A DNA stretch of 64,000 bases. It comes from Portunus trituberculatus (taxonomy: Eukaryota; Arthropoda; Malacostraca; Decapoda; Portunidae). The position numbers and the translations under genes were made by a program. The notes beneath the pieces were generated by a model, which made no database searches, was not told where the DNA came from, and was given only the letters and a program-made list of their open reading frames with translations. The DNA lies in contig NC_059258.1 in NCBI RefSeq assembly GCF_017591435.1, positions 6,647,571 to 6,711,570 of the forward strand, given 5' to 3'. Positions 22,444 through 37,306 of this stretch are shown piece by piece. Within the stretch, counting starts at the first letter, position 1; every line of letters starts with the position of its first letter.

Positions 22444-22446
<3 letters not shown>

Positions 22447-23771
22447 ACAAGCAGGCTGGTGAGGCCCTGTGCTGAGTGGGTGAGGTCAGGTCATGTGTGG
22501 GTGAGGGCAGACATCACCACGACTGGTAGAGGTTAGGTTAGGGTGAGTCAAGGAGGTACACACCACCATTGACAGATGGGGGAGGGGGGTGCACAGTCAC
22601 ATTAGTTAGGTAAACTGATGATGGGGGGAGACAGCCAGCTATAACACTGGGTTAGGTATGGGGGGGGGGGTCCATATTCTATTTGTAATTGTGAGTAGAT
22701 ATCTATAAAGGTGTCAGTCTGACACTAACTAATGGGGAAAGCACCAATGGCTGCATTTTGTTGCCTACAACACAAAATGAGCTCTCCTCACCATTGAAAA
22801 AAGTCCTTATATTTTGTAAAATCCTTAGATTCAGGAAGTCTTTTTCTATACACTAAGATTTTGTGTCGTATGCCTGTACAATCATTGCTGCATTCCAACC
22901 CAACTTGACCTAAGCTAATCCCTCATCTAACAATGTTGTGATTTTCATGTCCTACATAAAACTTTTTTATTGACCAAGAAAGTGGTACTGAGGCTGCTAC
23001 ACTGGAGCCACAGGGCCAGCAGGGCCATTAGTGGCTTTAGTGCCTTTTGCAGGAGACCGTCCATGTGAGGCCATCACCACTAAGCAAGTAATCTGTGAAG
23101 GAACGTGTTAAGAATAGTGCCATAGAAGAATGTGTTTCCAGCGGTGCACGCTTTTAAAGAGTGAGGGAGACTGACGCCAAACTCTGCCCTCTGGGAATGT
23201 CTGACTACTGACTTCACCCCAAGACACGGACTCTCCTGCCTCACGGGGCAATAACTGCTGCCTTCCTCAGCCGCCCAGATGTGTGCGCGTGTGAGGGCAG
23301 CGAGGCGCCACACACACACATTCAGTGTATGACTTAACCACCCCCTTGTTATTGTTGTTGTTAGGAATACGAAGACCTCTTATTATTATTATTGTTGTTT
23401 ACCTTTCATCTAACATACTAAACGCTCCGTAAAAAAGACACGCTCTCTCTCTCTCTCTCTCTCTCATCATTATAACAAACACACACACAAACATACACCA
23501 CTACCACCACCACCACCGCAAACCAAAACAAAACCAATAACGAGACAAAACAAACAATATAAGAAAAAAACACATTACAGAAAAAAAAGAAGGAAAATAA
23601 GTAAATATTTTCCCGAACCAAGGTCATTGAGGAGCAAAATTCATGTAGACACTGATGTACTGGCTCAATGGTGGTGCTGTGGCTTATTTGCGGGGTTTGT
23701 GGTGATGTGTGGTAGTGATGGACATGTTTGTTGTGGTGGCGGGATGTGTTGCCATAGTGTGTTGCCATAAT

Positions 23772-23882
23772 ACTCACCAGGGCGGGCAAAACAAGGCGCC
23801 CAGGACGAGATGTGACAACAATGGCGAGGTCTTCTGCCGCTCCGGGCGTGCACCTTTCCGATATTTATTCCCTCATTTTGCT
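23772..23882 (-). promoter_or_regulatory. candidate noncoding first exon and promoter of the zinc-finger gene
   Basis: On the minus strand a relatively GC-rich segment (CACGCCCGGAGCGGCAG to TTTTGCCCGCCCTG) ends in a strong donor, CCTG/GTGAGT, at about 23772. Zinc-finger coding exon 1 begins with an acceptor 24 bases before its ATG, so a 5' noncoding exon is required. This is the best candidate seen, about 4.8 kb upstream. It would put the start about 0.8 kb from the GINS3 start codon, head to head. Inference only. Confidence 0.35.
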
Positions 23883-24647
23883 TTATAGGAAACTTCAAGA
23901 TTTTTTGTTGCTGTTTTATGGTAGATTGTATTTTTCTTACAGATGCTTTGCATTTTTTGTAAAGTGAGGTGAGATTTTTTTTAGTTATTTTGATTTTTGT
24001 ATATGTGCTGTCACCTTTGCGAAATTTCCACCTCATTTTAGATTTTTTGAAGATTTTTGGACTTTTTCTATGTGTCTGGGGTTCTTTATACTTTTTTGTG
24101 TATATCATTAATTTTTATAGTGCTTTTTTGTTTTTTTCATTTATTTCCCTTCCTCTCTCACTTGTATTAGGACGTACACTTTTGCGAACCTACCAAAATA
24201 TAATGGAAAACTTCTATCGAAATAAAGTACAAAAATGCAAGACAAAATACAACAAACTAAATTTTCCACCATAGATTATTAACAAATATTTTAAAATAAA
24301 GCGAGAAAAAGGAAAAAGAATGTCTACAAAATGAGTGCTCTTTGGACCCAGACCGAGGCCAAGGCGGGAGACAAACAATAACAAACCCTGAGAGAAAAAA
24401 AAGAGCGAGCAGGAAATAAATGCAAAAAAATAGTGAAGGAGAGAGAATAGTGACACGAGATGAGAGAAGGAAGAAGAGGAGATAGTGAAAAAAAGACACG
24501 AGGGGAGTATAATGAGAGATAGAGAAGAGAAACAAGAATAAAACGAAAAAAAGAGGGAGACGTGAAAAATTAAGGGAGGTGAAAATAGGAGGAAGAAAAA
24601 AAAAAATCGTAAAGAAAGAGGGAGAGGGACCGACAACCACCACCACA

Positions 24648-28238
<3,591 letters not shown>

Positions 28239-28250
28239 TCTTGGGTCTTT

Positions 28251-28252
<2 letters not shown>

Positions 28253-28328
<76 letters not shown>

Positions 28329-28456
28329 CTGGTGTCAGAGATCAGTTAGTTTTCTTCATCTTCTTGTTTTTATTTATTATTTTTTTTCATTTCCTGGAGT
28401 TGTCTGAAATAAAATAGTCTTTTTTTCTTCTTTTTTCTGGAATTGTCAGATTAGCT

Positions 28457-28492
<36 letters not shown>

Positions 28493-28508
28493 GTATTATT
28501 AGTTTCTT

Positions 28509-28573
<65 letters not shown>
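28253..28573. repeat. (CT)n and poly-T tracts in GINS3 3' region
   Basis: CT at 28253-28325 starts 15 bases after the GINS3 stop codon, so the 3' UTR itself contains a microsatellite. A T32 run (28458-28489) and CT (28515-28573) follow. Confidence 0.92.
28408..28413 (+). terminator. polyadenylation signal AATAAA, likely GINS3
   Basis: AATAAA lies in TCTGAAATAAAATAG, about 170 bases after the stop codon and just before the poly-T tract. Position and hexamer fit; no transcript evidence is available. Confidence 0.45.
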
Positions 28574-28575
<2 letters not shown>

Positions 28576-28619
28576 TATTCTTTTTCTGAATTCTTACATT
28601 TTTTTCAGGGTGTGTATCT

Positions 28620-29560
28620 AATTCTTGCTGTTTTTCTTAATTTATTGTTTTCTTTTCTTTATTATTTTTTGTGTCTTTCTTCTTTTAATTCTTACATGTA
28701 CTTGTTTCTTTCTTCAGCACTTATTTTATCCATTAATCCTCTTTATCAAATAATCTAACACCTTTTCATCTATTCAACTCTTTATTCTGTTCTTTAATCT
28801 TACATTTTTCCTCTTCAGTCCTTTAATTTAAGCCTCTAATTCTTTTTTTGCTCACTTCTACATTTATTCTAGCCATTAATCCTCTTATGTAACACCTTTT
28901 TATCTATTCAACTCTTTATTTTATCCTTTAATCTTAGTCTTCCCGTTCAATCCCTTAATTTAAGCTGCCAAGTTCAATCCCTTAATTTAAGCTGCCAACT
29001 CTCTCTGGACATTACCTGACACTTATTCTATCTCTTAATCCTCTTATCACATTATCTAACACCTTTCCATTCATCCAACCCTTTATTCCATCACCTAATC
29101 ATAATGCTCTCTTCAATCATTTAATTCAAGCTTCTAACTCTCTCTCTGGACATTATCTGACACTTTTCTATTCTTTAATCCTCTTTTCATTTATTTAACA
29201 CCTTTCCATCAATCCAACTCTTTATTCAATCACCCAATCTTAATGTTATCTTCAATCCTTTAATGTAACCTTCTAATCCTCTTTGTATATCATCAGACAC
29301 TTTCTCTATCCCTTAATCCTCATATCGTATTATCTAACACCTTTCCATTTATCTAATCCTTTATTCTATGACCTAATCTTCTTCAATCCTTTAATTTAAC
29401 CTCCTAATCCTCTTTGTACATCACCAGACACTTTATCATCCCTTAATTCTACTGTGCTCCAGGCATTATTTAACACTTATTCTATCCCTTAACCTTCTTG
29501 TCTCCCTCTTCACTTCTCCTAATCCCAGTCCTCATTGACTAAACTCCCCGTGAACACTTC
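28620..29560. repeat. degenerate minisatellite, units about 110-140 bp
   Basis: The phrases CCTTAATCCTCTT, ATCTAACACCTTT, CAACTCTTTATTC, TCAATCCTTTAATTTAA and GACATTATCTGACAC recur in order about seven times. It is intergenic, downstream of GINS3. The following 29561-29840 shows nothing certain. Confidence 0.75.
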
Positions 29561-29839
29561 CAATGTCAGCCTTAGGGAATTGAAATATAAATAAAGTTTT
29601 TTTTAATCAGTATATTGCACTTTGAATCCTCCTGCCACAGTCACTCTATACACTATACAGGCTTGGGTAGGGTTGGATTTTCCTCGGAAATGTTGAATCC
29701 TTTACAGAAACTGGGAGTATCAAGTGTCTTATGAATTTTTACATTTTTTTTTTCTATATCTTCATTTATTTTCCTAATTTACCAGAACATCCCTTCGCTG
29801 TTACAGGCTTGTGTTCTGAAACCCTTTGCTCTCTCACTG

Positions 29840-30210
29840 CAACATTTTCAAGGCCACAGAGATCATTAGCCTGGTTCTCAAGACTGTTTCTGTTGTTGAT
29901 AATGTAAAAATCTTGTTAATCTGTCACTAGAACCATAGAAACACACTCGAAAACCTGTGTAACCTCACTAATACTGATCTCCGAGGCCGCAGAGATGATT
30001 AGCAGGGTTCTCAAGAGTGTTTTTGCTATTGACAATGTAGAAATCTTGTTAGTCTGTCAATACAACAATAAAAACACCTTTGAAAACTATATGTAACTTT
30101 ACCATGACTTTTCAAAGGCCACAGAGATGATTAGCCAAGTGTTTCTGCTGTTAATAATGTAGAAAATTTGTTAATCTGTCACTAGAACCACAAAAACACC
30201 CTTGAAAACT
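29840..30210. repeat. dispersed repeat family, tandem trimer
   Basis: Three diverged units contain TTAATCTGTCACTAGAACCA, AAACACCCTTGAAAAC, AGGCCACAGAGATGATTAG and TTCTCAAGACTGTTTCTG. It is the reverse-strand relative of 9660-9908 and 50330-50600. The phrase ACTAGAACCATAGAAACAC also resembles the minisatellite at 5500-6362. From 30211 to 30840 I see no feature. Confidence 0.7.
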
Positions 30211-30849
30211 TGTCCCACTCTAGCTTGAGCTTTTGCAGTGTAGCGGTGGTGTGGGGCAGAAGTGTTTCAGAATACAGGAATATTTGGCACATCTTTTCAC
30301 AACTGAGCAATCTGAGACACATTTTTTTTGTCCTTCCATCTCTTCCAAACATTGTACTGGCCAGGAATTACAAGTGTTACTGATTTTCATCCTATTTTTT
30401 ATGATTTTTTTTTCTTTTGAATGTTAGTAAAAGTTGGTTAGTTTACTGTTAAGATTGTGGTTTATTTACAAGATCTATTCACTTTCATACTGTCTTTTCT
30501 TCTTTTGAATGTTAATTAAGATTGGATAGCTTGATTTTACAAGATTTATTCATATTCATTCTTTTTCTCTTTCTTTGGATGTTTAAAAAGATTAAAGAGT
30601 TTGCTGTTTAGTTTCATTTTTTCCTTATCTTTTGTTTAGGATGGTTGTGGAGATAGGGTAGTGAGCTTTCAAGGTTGTGGTTTGTGGTGTATCACAATGT
30701 AACAGTGAACATGAACAACATTTGTGTCTTGTGTTATTTACAGTGGTGCTTCCATTGCATGACTTAACAAACAACAACAACAACAACAACATTTGACTTA
30801 TGGTACACAAGAGATGTTTGTAAATATATTCTTTATAAAATGAATAAAG

Positions 30850-31168
30850 TGTGTATGGCTTTCAGCAGGTGTGTGTGTGTATGTGTGTGTATGTCCATAA
30901 CACACACACACACTCATACACCACAGATAATACGTGATTTATATATAAAGATTCGTTATTTTAGTATATACAAAGTAATAAACATTTTTAATATACATGA
31001 CACTCCATTATGTGCCTTGTGATAGAGTATGTTTATAAGACACACAGACACTCGTACCCCACAAAACATAGCATTAAACATTCCTTATTCCAATATACAC
31101 AAAGCAGTAAACATTTTCAATATACACTTTACTGCACATATAACTTGTAACGGTGTGTGTATGTTTAC

Positions 31169-31225
<57 letters not shown>

Positions 31226-31331
31226 ACACAGCAATATAATGAAAAAATGTAAAAAAAAGTAATATGTAAACATTTGTTATTTCAATATGCACAGCAATAA
31301 ACATCTTTAATATACCAGTGTGGATGTTTAG

Positions 31332-31400
<69 letters not shown>

Positions 31401-31440
31401 TATAACTTCCCCCAAACAGCCAAGCTATACACAAACCTTC
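30850..31440. repeat. tandem units each containing an (AC)n tract
   Basis: Four or five units of about 120-170 bp join AACACACACACA, a variable AC tract (31167-31227, 31335-31398) and CAATATACACAAAGCAGTAA, CATTTTTAATATAC. The microsatellites are therefore copied within a larger tandem repeat. Confidence 0.75.
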
Positions 31441-31599
31441 CTGATTTCAATATACACAAACATTTTCAGCACATTAGCCAACACAACACTTTCCTTACAA
31501 CTTTTACAAATATACAAGTTTTCACAATGACTAGTTTCTTTTCTATGACTGGAATGACAAAAACAAACAAATAAAGCAAAGCAAACACCTTCACTTTTG

Positions 31600-32420
31600 T
31601 TTCCCATATTTGTTTTGTTTGCTTGGCTCAGTAAACACATTTTTTTCATTTGGACATTCATTATTCAGTTTGTTTGTTTGTTTGTTTGTTTATCTCAGTG
31701 AAGAGAACAGTAGAGTTAAGTATTTCATTATTTCAACCTTAATCTTTACTTTTCTTTTGTTTTCATTTGTTTATTTCCTGTCTTGTTTTTGTTTTTTTTT
31801 TCTTATCAGTTTAGTTGCATTTTCATCTATTCATTATTTTTGTTTCTTTGTCTCCTTTTTCCTGTTTCATATTTTGTTTTGTATTTTCAAGATTTCTCTG
31901 ATATTTACTTTTCTCACCATTTTTTTTCCTTTGTTTCATCTTTGGTGTTTTTCAAGAATATTTTTATTTTATTTATTTTCCTAACCTAATTCTTTTTATT
32001 TTTCTTCTTTTTTCCTGTTTCATCTCATTTTGTGTTTTTCAAGGATATTTTTTTTATTCATTTTCCTCATGTCTTTTTTTTTTGTCTTCTTTTTCCTGTT
32101 TCATCTTTTGTGTGTCAAGGATATTTTTGTGATGTTATTTATTTTCCTCACCTATTTTTCTTTTCTTCGTCTTTTTTTCCTGCTTAGTCTACTGTTTTGT
32201 GTTTTTCAAGGATATTTTTGTTATCTTATTTTCCTCACTTATTTATTTAGTTTCTTTTTTTTCCCTGTTTCATCTCTTGTTTTGTGTCTTTTTAAGGATA
32301 TTTTGCCCATTTTATTTTCCTCGCTTATCCATTCTTTTGTTTCCTTATCTTTTTTTTTTTTTCCTGTTTCATCTTTTGTTTTGTGTTTTTTTTCAAGGAC
32401 GCTCGTGATCTTATTCCCGT
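31600..32420. repeat. T-rich tandem array, units about 80-100 bp
   Basis: TTCCTGTTTCATCTTTTG, TGTTTTTCAAGGATATTTTT and TTATTTTCCTCAC recur about seven times. Phe/Leu/Ser ORFs here are artefacts. The next 32421-32930 is AT-rich with nothing supported. Confidence 0.75.
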
Positions 32421-32929
32421 TAAACATCATGAAAAACAAAGTAATGAAGAAACTGTCCATTTATCTCATTATCTTAACTCTTCCTAATGTTTACAATGTT
32501 ATTCAAGTCTTTTTATTTATTTATTTATTTTCTCAGGTGTTTCTATAATTTTGTAGTTCATCATGAGTTACACACCATGGTTGAACTATACAAGATGAGG
32601 AACTTTTCTATTTATCGCAGAATCTTCTTAAGTCTTCAGAAATGGCTAAGCTTACATTTACCAACAAATTTATTTCTAGTACTTTCCAGTGTTCCTTTTT
32701 TTTTTTTTTTAGTTTAATTCACAATTCTTTTATTTTTTTTTTCTAATTTCTACGTCAACATTTCTCCTTCATTAATATCTTCAACCGGTTTCAACACCAT
32801 TCATTACCTTACTTTCTATCTCATTCATCTATCTCCAACGAGTTTCAACACTATTATTTCTATTTTCTAATTCATCCGTCAACATTCCCTTCATTTATCT
32901 ATCCTCAACCAGTTTTAGTGATACAAAAC

Positions 32930-33115
32930 TTATATATTTCCTATTCCCCAAGTATAGTTAAAGCCTGATTCATTACCATAATATTATCTAAGTCATATAT
33001 ATTTTCCATTTCCCGGTTATAGTCAAACCTTCCATTACCTTTCTATCGTCTAAGTCATATATACTCCATTTCCCAAGTATAGTTAAGCCTGATTACCCTT
33101 CTATTACCTAAGGAA
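32930..33115. repeat. short tandem repeat, about 75-bp unit
   Basis: Three diverged copies contain CATTTCCCAAGTATAGTTA, AAGCCTGATT and TCTAAGTCATATAT. Beyond it (33215-33650) lies purine-rich sequence. Confidence 0.6.
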
Positions 33116-34296
33116 CTTGTAACTCAGCATGCATTAGTCTGACTTTACTATGAGATGCAGAGACCACTAATGTTACTTGCTAGCTAAGACCCTTCTGGTG
33201 CAGCTTGGAGGGGACAGGGAAGAGCAGGAAGAAGAGGTGAGGGAAGGGAGGGAGATGAGACATGGAGGGAAAACAAGGAAAGGAGAAAGGGCAGGAAAGA
33301 GGTGGAAGAGAGAATAGAAGGGAGGAAGAAGAGGGAGAGATAATTAAAGGAAGAGGAAAAAAGAAAGGAAAGGAAGAGAGAGAAATGAATGAAGGAAGAG
33401 AATGAGATAAGAAATAAGAAAAGAAGGGAGAAGAGAAAATTAAACAAAAAAGAAAAAAGAAGAAGGGGAAGAATTAATTAAGGAAGAAAAGAGATAGAAG
33501 ATAAGAAATAAGGAAAAGAAGGAAGGGACAGGCAAAGGAAGAAGAGAGGAATGATAGAAAAGAAGGAAAGAAGGAAGGGCTGAGAAATTACAATGACTTC
33601 TTGAGTGAGTGAGTGAGGGAGAGGGAGAGTGAGTGAGGTGCCCGGCCACTCACTCTAAGCTTGACTGGCGATGAGCTGTGAAGAGAGAGAGAGACAAGTA
33701 TCAAGAATCAGTGTTGTCTTGGGGAGAATGCATCTTTCATATCTATGTACATAATATTCAAGTTTTATTTATCTATCTTTTTTTTTTTTTTTCCGATGAT
33801 TAAAAGGAAGAAATATTATTGAGGCCACCCTGGTGTCATTAATTTGTTTTTCTTTTATGTTCTTTTCTTGATAACTTTGAAATATGAAGTGCAAGAATAA
33901 ATACACCTTTTCTTCCTTTCAACACCACAAATAATAATAATAAATACAACACATAATGCCGATTAGCACATCAAGTCCCTTTTTTTAAGACATTTGCCCA
34001 TTTCTTTAGGCTGACTCGTTAACCTGCAAGGGAACTGGCAATCAAGTGGGACATTTTTTTTTTTCCCTTGGCCACTTTCCCTTACATAAAAAAAAAAAAA
34101 AAAAAAAAAAACACCAAAACCTCAATTCCTCCTTAAACCTCACACATAAATAAAAATTAATAAATACATAGGCCGCCCTTTAAAAACCCCAATGTTTCTC
34201 AAATAATAAAAAAAAATAATACAAATCTCAATCTACTACTTTGAAATAAGGCAACACAACCTCAATGTCTCCATAAACGTCACACACAAACCAATA

Positions 34297-34820
34297 CAGT
34301 GGTACCTTGAGTTACCAGTGTACATAATTTGTTCAGTGATTAAGCTTGTATCTCATTTTGCTCATGACTCAATCTTTTTGGGTATGTTTTCACTAACTTA
34401 ATTTTGCCTTTGTCATTGTGCTTTCCTCTTTTTCACCTGTGGGACATTTCACAAGGTAGCCGTCTTGTTTCATCTTCCTTGTCAGAATGTTTTTGAAATG
34501 AAGTGAGTTAGGCAAGTCATTACATGGTGCCACTTGCTTAGGCTCCATGGTTAGACAAAACAAATCCTGCTAAATAATTGCACCAAGAGCACAACAGGCC
34601 ACCACAACACAACAAATGCTTCCACTGCGGGAAAGGGAGGGAAAAAAACAACACGGCAGACACACATTGCTGGGTGTTCACTGTGGCAAATAGCGGCGGT
34701 GTACCTGGAGCCAGCTCACAACTCAAATTTGGCTTGCAAGTCAAAGCAAAAATTCAACCGAGTGATGACACATCTCAGATCAGTCACAAGTCAGGGCGCT
34801 TGTAACTCAAGGTTCCACTG
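34297..34820. mobile_element. Tc1/mariner-like MITE, 524 bp, TA target duplication
   Basis: The left end after TA begins CAGTGGTACCTTGAGTTAC; the right end reverse-complemented begins CAGTGGAACCTTGAGTTAC and is followed by TA. This is a 19-bp terminal repeat with one mismatch and TA on both sides, the signature of a pogo/Tigger-type Tc1/mariner element. The inside is noncoding (short ORFs only). Confidence 0.85.
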
Positions 34821-34835
34821 TAGACAAGTCTCCCT

Positions 34836-35447
34836 TTAACCCCTTCAGTACTGGAACACATTTTTACTTTGAGTTTCAGGTGTGATTAGGCAATTCTATT
34901 GACATCAGGAAGGGTCAATGGAGGTCAGATTTATAGCCAGTCTTCACTATTCTAATTAGTACATATTGGGGCACATTTTTACCTTGAGTTTGTGTATGAT
35001 TAAACAATCTTATTTACATTAGGAAGGGTCTATTGAGATCAGAAGATTATTGGCCAGAGTCTTCACTAATTCAATCCCCACACAAGTTACTGAAGCTGTA
35101 TAGAATCACCACATAGTAACTAGAATGAATATTGAGGTGTGATTAGACCATTATATTGACATCAGGAAGGGTTTACAGAGGTCAGAAGCATAATGGCCAC
35201 AGTCTTCACAATTCTAATCCCAACACAAGTTTCTGAAGCTGTATAAAATCACCAAATAGTAACCAGAATGAATACGAGAGGTCATTAGACCATTGTATTG
35301 ACATCAGGAAGGGTCTATGGAGGTCAGAAGACTAATGGCCACAGTCTTCACTAATCTAATCCCAACACAAGTTTCTGAAGCTGTATAGAATCACCAAAGA
35401 GTAAATAAAATGAATATGAAAGTGCGTTCTGGTACTGAAGGGGTTAG
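34836..35447 (-). mobile_element. piggyBac-like MITE with tandem internal units
   Basis: The left end is TTAACCCCTTCAGTAC and the right end GTACTGAAGGGGTTAG (final TTAA mutated). The interior repeats ATTGACATCAGGAAGGGT, AATGGCCACAGTCTTCAC and AAGTTTCTGAAGCTGTAT four times, so a roughly 206-bp element has expanded to 612 bp. It lies 13 bp from the mariner-type MITE. Confidence 0.8.
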
Positions 35448-35488
35448 AGCTCCCAGTCCTTCAGTAGCCAGCCGCCCCCAAGCCTCAC

Positions 35489-35539
35489 CTTGCGCCGGGG
35501 AACACTTCCTGGTAATGAAGAGGCTGCACCTTCTCGGGA
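35489..35539 (-). other. candidate 51-bp exon of unknown gene
   Basis: A small GC-rich island between a GTCGCCAG acceptor and a GCAAG/GTGAGG donor. One frame reads PEKVQPLHYQEVFPGA, which looks protein-like. It could be an exon of an unrecognised minus-strand gene or a spliced 3' UTR piece of FIBP, which lies upstream on the same strand. No homology is recognised. Confidence 0.2.
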
Positions 35540-35567
35540 CTGGCGACACATGGGGTGAGGGTGACAT

Positions 35568-35865
35568 GATGGTGGTGAGTGTGGTGGTGGTGGTGCTATT
35601 GTTACTCTATGCTACTGCTACAAGTGGTGGTGGTTATAAGAGAGGAGTAGTAGTAGTAGTAGTAGTAGGAGTAGGAGTAGTAGTAGTAGTAGTAGTAGAA
35701 AAGGAAATATGATAGTAGTGATAGATCAGTAACAAGAACAAGAACAAGGAAAAACCACAATATTATCTCATCTATATATACAAGCAACTATATTTACAAA
35801 AAACTATCATGACTAATTTTTTTTGGCAAAGCAACAACACTAGTACTATATAAAAGCCTTCCTGC

Positions 35866-35930
<65 letters not shown>
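35568..35930. repeat. (GTG)n, (AGT)n and (GT)n microsatellites
   Basis: Tracts at about 35568-35595, 35645-35698 and 35871-35930. From 35931 to 36298 the sequence is A-rich with CAAA and AAAT repeats and no gene. Confidence 0.9.
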
Positions 35931-35932
<2 letters not shown>

Positions 35933-36298
35933 CTAAATCATACATCAAACTCAAGAATATTCACTAGACAAACAAGGCAAAACAAACAAAACTAGATGTA
36001 AACAATTAGATAAATGTTGTTTTCTATAATGTTGTGACTTGTTAGAATAAATAAATGAGTGACAAACAAACAAACAAAACAAATAAACAAAGAAATGAGA
36101 AAATGCTACTTTCTGTTTGTATAAGAATCTTTAACAATAACAAATGAAAACCAAAACAAACAAAAAGACAACAAATGCCGGAATAAACAATAAACAAATA
36201 CACAAAACAGACACAACTACCATTTACCTTGCAAAGTGATGTAATAAAAAGTAAATAAATAAATAAATAAATAAATGAACAAAAAAGTAATCTCTCTA

Positions 36299-37130
36299 CC
36301 ACTAACTAACCTAACCTAACCTAACCTAACTTAACCTGACCTAACCTAACCTACCACTAACTTGACCTGACCTGACCTGACCTGACCTGACCTGACCTAA
36401 CCTAACCTGACCTGACCTGACCTGACCTGACCTAACCTAACCTAACTAACCTGACCTAACCTAACTAACCTAACCTAACCTAACCTAACCTGACCTGACC
36501 TGACCAACCACTAAACAAAACAACAACAACAACTACAACCTTTACAAACAAAACAACTCAACAAATGAAAAAATAACAATCAATTCAATAAATAGAGTAA
36601 CCTTTATCACCACTACCACTAACCTAACCAGCCGACCACTAACCAAACTACAACCACAACCATTACTTATGAACTAAACTAACCCAAAAACACTCACACA
36701 AAATAAATAAAAAAGCTAACCTGTTTGCCACCACCACTAACCTAACCAGCTGCTAGACAAACTACAACTACAACAATTATTTACAAACAAAAACTCAAGA
36801 AAAAAAAAAAAAAAAAAACTAACCTCTTTACCACTACAACTTACCTAACCTAACCAACCACTAGACAAACTACAACTACAACCATTACTTATAAACAAAA
36901 GTAAACACGAAAAAAAAAAAAATTTACCTCTTACCATTACCACTACCACTTCCTTAACCTAACCTAACCTAACCTAACCTAACCAAACCACCAAACAAAC
37001 TACAACTACAACCATAATTTACAAACAAAAGCAAACAAACCCAAACACACATAGAAAAAAATAAATAAACAAATGGAAAATAAAAAAAACTAAGCTCTCG
37101 TCACCACAAACCTAACCTAACCTAACCCTA
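36299..37130. repeat. telomere-like AACCT/GACCT tract with CA-rich spacers
   Basis: Pure CCTAA changes to CCTGA in blocks (36355-36510). Units of about 100 bp follow, containing CTAACCTAACC, ACAACTACAACCATTA and ACAAACAAAA, at about 36600, 36720, 36840 and 36960. It lies just downstream of the FIBP stop codon. Confidence 0.85.
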
Positions 37131-37227
37131 TTCACCAGATACCTTGGGATAGTGAGGGTCAGTCAGCCGCCACGACCTTCTCCTGCACGGTGGAGGTTCT
37201 GGTGAGGCGCAGGGGCGGGGCGTGACG

Positions 37228-37306
37228 TCATGAGTGGTACAGCTGCGTCAGGCACACCCTCATTGTGTTCATGTAGCGTTCCCAGGTGGTGCGCAGGGAG
37301 TGATCG
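37228..37306 (-). CDS. FIBP: FIBP exon 7 with stop
   Basis: 79 bases after CTCCCCCAG. It completes a split codon and encodes DHSLRTTWERYMNTMRVC then LTQLYHS and TGA (37230-37228). It matches the conserved C-terminal W-x-R-Y-M signature and joins exon 6 in phase across the 10.5-kb intron. Confidence 0.92.

Noticed and set aside
24579..24647. Upstream ATG for GINS3
   Set aside because: It adds a Lys-rich stretch unlike the family; the ATG at 24648 gives an N-terminus of the expected length.
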